Positions 24,318 to 26,935 of a stretch of 26,935 nt of DNA are shown piece by piece. The stretch lies in the NCBI GenBank assembly GCA_002437285.1, contig DJOV01000076.1:1-26935 (forward strand). The letters run 5' to 3'. Source of the DNA: Prevotella sp. UBA6429 (GTDB lineage Bacteria; Bacteroidota; Bacteroidia; Bacteroidales; Bacteroidaceae). The stretch's first letter is position 1; the number at the start of each line of letters is the position of its first letter. Made by a program: the position numbers and the translations under genes. A model generated the notes under the pieces. It had not been told where the DNA came from. It saw only the letters and a list, made by a program, of their open reading frames with translations, and ran no database searches.

Positions 24318-24754
24318 GGGAATGTGCTTAGCAAACATTTGTTTGAACAAAATGTGCGACTGTCATCAACAAGCCATCCTTCATTCATAAGGTGGTGACA
24401 ATGTTCGCAAACACGTATATCGTCGATTGCATTCTCACAGATAATGTCCTCCAAACAACCAAGCATGACAAGCTCTTCAACCAATCGGTTTGCAAGTTTC
24501 TTTTCATGACCATTTCTTAGGGAAAAGAATGGTTTTACATTCCAATGCAGATGACCATATAAACGAAACATTTCCGTTTCGGTGAAAGACTGGGCTGTTG
24601 TACCTATATTGAGCATGAAATGATTCGTGTTTATGGAGTATTCCCAGCAATAAGCTGAGCCGACAGAGTGACCGAGATAAGCAGAAGCTTCAATTCGCTT
24701 GTTCGGAAATCGCTTGAGCATGGAGACTAACTCCTGGGTGCTAATCCATTTCAT
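24239..24754 (-). CDS. Accessory protein with C-terminal putative zinc ribbon
   Basis: A 171-residue hypothetical protein. Residues 1-110 have no family I can name; they begin MKWISTQELVSMLKRF and contain an alternating-hydrophobic central segment. The C-terminal part has Cys116-x2-Cys119 and Cys136-x3-Cys140, spaced like a small treble-clef or zinc-ribbon site (CEHC, then FCSNKC), and ends YWTVWEG. Similar cysteine modules followed by a YWTxW-like tail occur, as I recall, in small proteins of Bacteroidota mobile elements. The C-terminus therefore looks intact, which places the junction with the endonuclease remnant just beyond the stop codon. AT-rich codon use differs from the core genes. 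Confidence 0.65.
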   Translation of the reverse strand: MKWISTQELVSMLKRFPNKRIEASAYLGHSVGSAYCWEYSINTNHFMLNIGTTAQSFTETEMFRLYGHLHWNVKPFFSLRNGHEKKLANRLVEELVMLGCLEDIICENAIDDIRVCEHCHHLMNEGWLVDDSRTFCSNKCLLSTFPHVCISELQTNATDDNSSAYWTVWEG

Positions 24755-24915
24755 GTGATTGCATTTATAAAATTATCGAAACTAAAATTATGGGCGCAAA
24801 GGTCGGAGATCTTGGCGAGATAACCAAATTGTTTAGATCGAATTAAAAATCATTAGATCGTTTTACATTAAACAAAACATAGATGATGGATACAAAAGAC
24901 ATTTATAAATAAAAG
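24755..24915. other. AT-rich intergenic stretch between divergent accessory genes
   Basis: The stretch separates the minus-strand zinc-site gene from the plus-strand cassette and so should hold divergent promoters, yet no clean TAnnTTTG box is seen on either strand. It contains an 18-codon frame at about 24790 (MGAKVGDLGEITKLFRSN) and a nine-codon frame at 24882 (MMDTKDIYK); neither can be supported as a gene. Confidence 0.4.
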
Positions 24916-26004
24916 ATGCCGGGAATAGCAACGACGCTAAAATCGGCAAACTATAAAAAAAACACTAAAAACCTACATGGCTATATGGCAAGATTTGCAA
25001 CATACTATTTCAGATATAATCACGAACTTGGCCCATACGAGTGGGAAAAGAGACAAGAGCACTTGGCATCTTTGTTTGAGCGCAACGACAGCATCATCTT
25101 TGGTGAGGGCGTACCTTCTGAGGAACAACAAAAGAACGGCATTCCATATGCCAAGGTGTTCAACCACCGCGTTTACCATCTAAAGTGTAATCCAAACATT
25201 ATCGTCATGCAATTTGCCAACTCCATCGACATTCCGGTAGAGAGCAAGTTTGAGCAGACTGTGGTGAAAGACGAGCCATCGGTTTTCGTCATCATCGACA
25301 ACCGCAAGGATATACGTACCGTAGCCATACAGAACCGCCGCAAGGCTTTCAGCGCACCCAGGAGAGTGGCGCAAATCATGGCAGACCGAATTGACAAAAC
25401 ACTTTATGGCAAGTACTGCTATTCAACAGAAATATTGCCTGAGTTCTATCCTGTTGACCTCTTCAAAGCATGGCAAGAACAACAGCAACACGCACAAGCC
25501 ATTCGTTTTTCTCCTTCCGACGCAATGACTGCCGACGAGATAATGCAAAAGGTGAACGGACTAAAAGACAAAGACTATTATGATGACTCGCTCATGCCCA
25601 TGTTGCTACAAATGAATCTTGCAGCAAAGAAAGCGAAATACAAGCAGAAGTTCACGGTTATGCCTGAAGACAAGAAGACCGCCTTGTATGTTGACAAGAC
25701 AACGGCATATATGAAAAACCTCATCACGTTGGCCAGTGCCACAGGTGAACCAGTGGAGCTTGTCACAAAAGAGGGTGCTGTATTCAAATGTTTTGTTGAA
25801 CCCGATGAGGAAAATACCGACAAGATTGTACATCGCAAGTTTGACGATGCCTTGTTGGAGATGCTCTTTAAGGGCTGCAAAGCCAATGGCGAGAAAGCCG
25901 AAAGCGATGATATTGCCAAGGCTGAGGCTGATGTGGTGGAAATGCTTAATGGCATGAAGCACATGTCGGAAGATATTGAGAAGAAGGAGGAAGATGCGGC
26001 ATGA
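24916..26004 (+). CDS. Uncharacterised 362-residue protein, first gene of the accessory cassette
   Basis: No family is recognised. The first 23 residues are basic and may not belong to the protein; ATG at 24985 (MARFATYYFRYNHELGPYEW) is a credible alternative start. Residues 30-180 are a mixed alpha/beta region with FVIIDNRKDIRTVAIQNRRKAF and an aromatic-rich STEILPEFYPVDLF segment, and residues 195-300 look helical and charged. The tail is very acidic and Lys/Glu-rich (HMSEDIEKKEEDAA). There is no signal peptide or membrane helix, so it is probably cytoplasmic. The stop overlaps the next gene's start by four bases (ATGA), implying coupled translation and a shared job. AT-rich codon use contrasts with the core genes and suggests horizontal origin. 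Confidence 0.75.
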   Translation: MPGIATTLKSANYKKNTKNLHGYMARFATYYFRYNHELGPYEWEKRQEHLASLFERNDSIIFGEGVPSEEQQKNGIPYAKVFNHRVYHLKCNPNIIVMQFANSIDIPVESKFEQTVVKDEPSVFVIIDNRKDIRTVAIQNRRKAFSAPRRVAQIMADRIDKTLYGKYCYSTEILPEFYPVDLFKAWQEQQQHAQAIRFSPSDAMTADEIMQKVNGLKDKDYYDDSLMPMLLQMNLAAKKAKYKQKFTVMPEDKKTALYVDKTTAYMKNLITLASATGEPVELVTKEGAVFKCFVEPDEENTDKIVHRKFDDALLEMLFKGCKANGEKAESDDIAKAEADVVEMLNGMKHMSEDIEKKEEDAA

Positions 26005-26729
26005 CAGATACAATAGTACACCTTGACAAAGAGCAGACACGGCTCTGGCGCAGAAAACTGTTGGCGAATGATGTATATGTGCTTTTCTGCGACTACCTTA
26101 AACAACTACATAAAGAAGGGCAAACAGCATTGTCGCAAATAGAAGTGTTCTTGTCGGCAAGCAATTTTGCACATCTACTGATGTCTCTATCCAATATCCA
26201 GGAAGGCATAGATGATGAACTCGACGATTTGGAAGAAGATGCCGAGGGGGAGAATGACGCCATGATTATTAGCATTGTGGCGACAGCCATCATGTGTGCC
26301 GTGAGAAACCGTCACTCCGCGTTTGACTACCGATTTGCCATAATTCATATCTACACCCGATGGAACGACCATGCACTTCTTGCGCCAATGCTGCAATCTG
26401 CTGCAAGGAAAGAGGAAGCACGATGGATGGAAGGCAAGAAGACGGATTTGCTCACGTGCGAGTTGGAGGAAATTGAAAATAACAAGGAAGGCGAAGAAGC
26501 TGTAAGAGATTTGTTCCAATACTTTGTCGATATGTCTGCCAGCGTAGGCGAAAGTACAATTAAGGAGAACCTTCTTATCTTGAATAAATACAACGATGAC
26601 CACGGCTATAAATATCAACCTTGTATTGATGCGTTATATGAGAAGTTGGGAATAAAGACTACCACTCAGTTCAATATTGAAAGAATCAACGACATACACG
26701 ACAACCCAAATGTGACAATAGTAAAATGA
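26001..26729 (+). CDS. Uncharacterised 242-residue acidic protein, second gene of the cassette
   Basis: No family recognised. It begins MTDTIVHLDKEQTRLWRRKL. Residues 66-86 are strongly acidic (IQEGIDDELDDLEEDAEGEN), followed by a hydrophobic helix-like stretch MIISIVATAIMCAV at 88-101 that is short for a membrane span. The rest is predicted helical. The final residues, FNIERINDIHDNPNVTIVK, contain a D-I-H-D-N-x-N-V-x-I motif at 231-240 that recurs near the N-terminus of the next protein. It overlaps both neighbours by four bases (ATGA), so the three genes are one tightly coupled operon. Confidence 0.72.
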   Translation: MTDTIVHLDKEQTRLWRRKLLANDVYVLFCDYLKQLHKEGQTALSQIEVFLSASNFAHLLMSLSNIQEGIDDELDDLEEDAEGENDAMIISIVATAIMCAVRNRHSAFDYRFAIIHIYTRWNDHALLAPMLQSAARKEEARWMEGKKTDLLTCELEEIENNKEGEEAVRDLFQYFVDMSASVGESTIKENLLILNKYNDDHGYKYQPCIDALYEKLGIKTTTQFNIERINDIHDNPNVTIVK

Positions 26730-26935
26730 CAGATACGACAAATATAAAAATGGATTTTTGGGGTGATGTGACAATAGAAAAGATGTTCGACATCCACGAT
26801 AACGATAATGTTGTAATTTGCACATCACCTGCGGACAGTAAGAAGCCCCCCGAACAAGCTGAAGAAAACGACGTAAAACATGCCCAGCGCGGGCCACGGA
26901 AACAAAGTCTGTTCACAAGCAACAAGCCAAACGAA
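26726..26935 (+). CDS. Third gene of the cassette, incomplete at the window edge
   Basis: ATG at 26726 overlaps the preceding stop (ATGA), and the frame stays open for 70 codons to the window end. It starts MTDTTNIKMDFWGDVTIEKM, sharing the MTDT opening of its neighbour, and carries DIHDNDNVVI at residues 22-31. After that it becomes polar and proline/lysine-rich (SKKPPEQAEENDVKHAQRGP, then KQSLFTSNK), which looks like a linker leading to a domain outside the window. The function cannot be judged from the visible part. Confidence 0.6.
   Translation, partial: MTDTTNIKMDFWGDVTIEKMFDIHDNDNVVICTSPADSKKPPEQAEENDVKHAQRGPRKQSLFTSNKPNE

Noticed and set aside
24790..24911. Short frames of 18 and 9 codons before the cassette
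   Set aside because: Too short to support as genes from a single sequence and without a promoter box; they might be decayed starts of an earlier gene.
1..26935. CRISPR arrays, tRNA or rRNA genes
   Set aside because: No regularly spaced direct repeats, cloverleaf-like segments or rRNA-like stretches were found in the intergenic regions on reading; a tRNAscan and CRISPR finder run would be decisive.

Overview
The window reads as chromosome from a GC-rich member of the Bacteroidota, most likely Prevotellaceae. The reasons are the repeated Bacteroidota-type -7 box (TAnnTTTG, usually TAACTTTG) ahead of most transcription units, weak or absent Shine-Dalgarno sequences, a succinate/propionate-type biotin carboxyltransferase locus, a DUF4270-type lipoprotein beside a short glycogen-synthase-like protein, and the short archaeal/eukaryote-like ProRS. 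This placement is inference from content, not a database match.

Positions 1-7,550 hold mostly plus-strand metabolic genes. An agmatine-to-putrescine pair (aguA-aguB) comes first. It is followed by an acyl-CoA carboxyltransferase, a tiny OadG-tail-like protein and a biotin carrier, with the membrane beta subunit absent. Next come a GT5-like protein, a DUF4270-like lipoprotein and a 42-residue small protein that ends inside a terminator. A long imperfect palindrome lies at 185-292, and a short repeat occurs at both 155-177 and 7340-7400. Positions 7,625-11,630 are on the minus strand: an OmpA-family lipoprotein, a monofunctional peptidoglycan transglycosylase (mtgA) and a UvrD/PcrA helicase.

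Positions 11,700-20,760 are on the plus strand: proS with a long leader, a 5'-truncated gene remnant, a PHP-domain hydrolase, a PLP aminotransferase translationally coupled to a LolC/E-type permease, and two tandem paralogous acyl-CoA synthetases closed by a strong terminator. A TetR-type regulator (minus) is divergent from a malic enzyme with a phosphotransacetylase-like tail (maeB, plus), whose terminator ends the core-type block near 23,983.

From about 24,050 the DNA becomes visibly more AT-rich and looks accessory. The first 55 or so codons of a probable MutH/Sau3AI-type restriction endonuclease break off abruptly. They abut the 3' end of a minus-strand protein with a CX2C-X16-CX3C putative zinc site. 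After an AT-rich gap there is a tightly overlapping three-gene cassette (362 aa, 242 aa, and a third gene running off the edge) that I do not recognise. Its second and third proteins both begin MTDT and share a D-I-H-D-N-x-N-V-x-I motif, at the C-terminus of one and the N-terminus of the other. This cassette is the best candidate here for an undescribed system, possibly defence or mobile-element related, but no function can be assigned from sequence alone.
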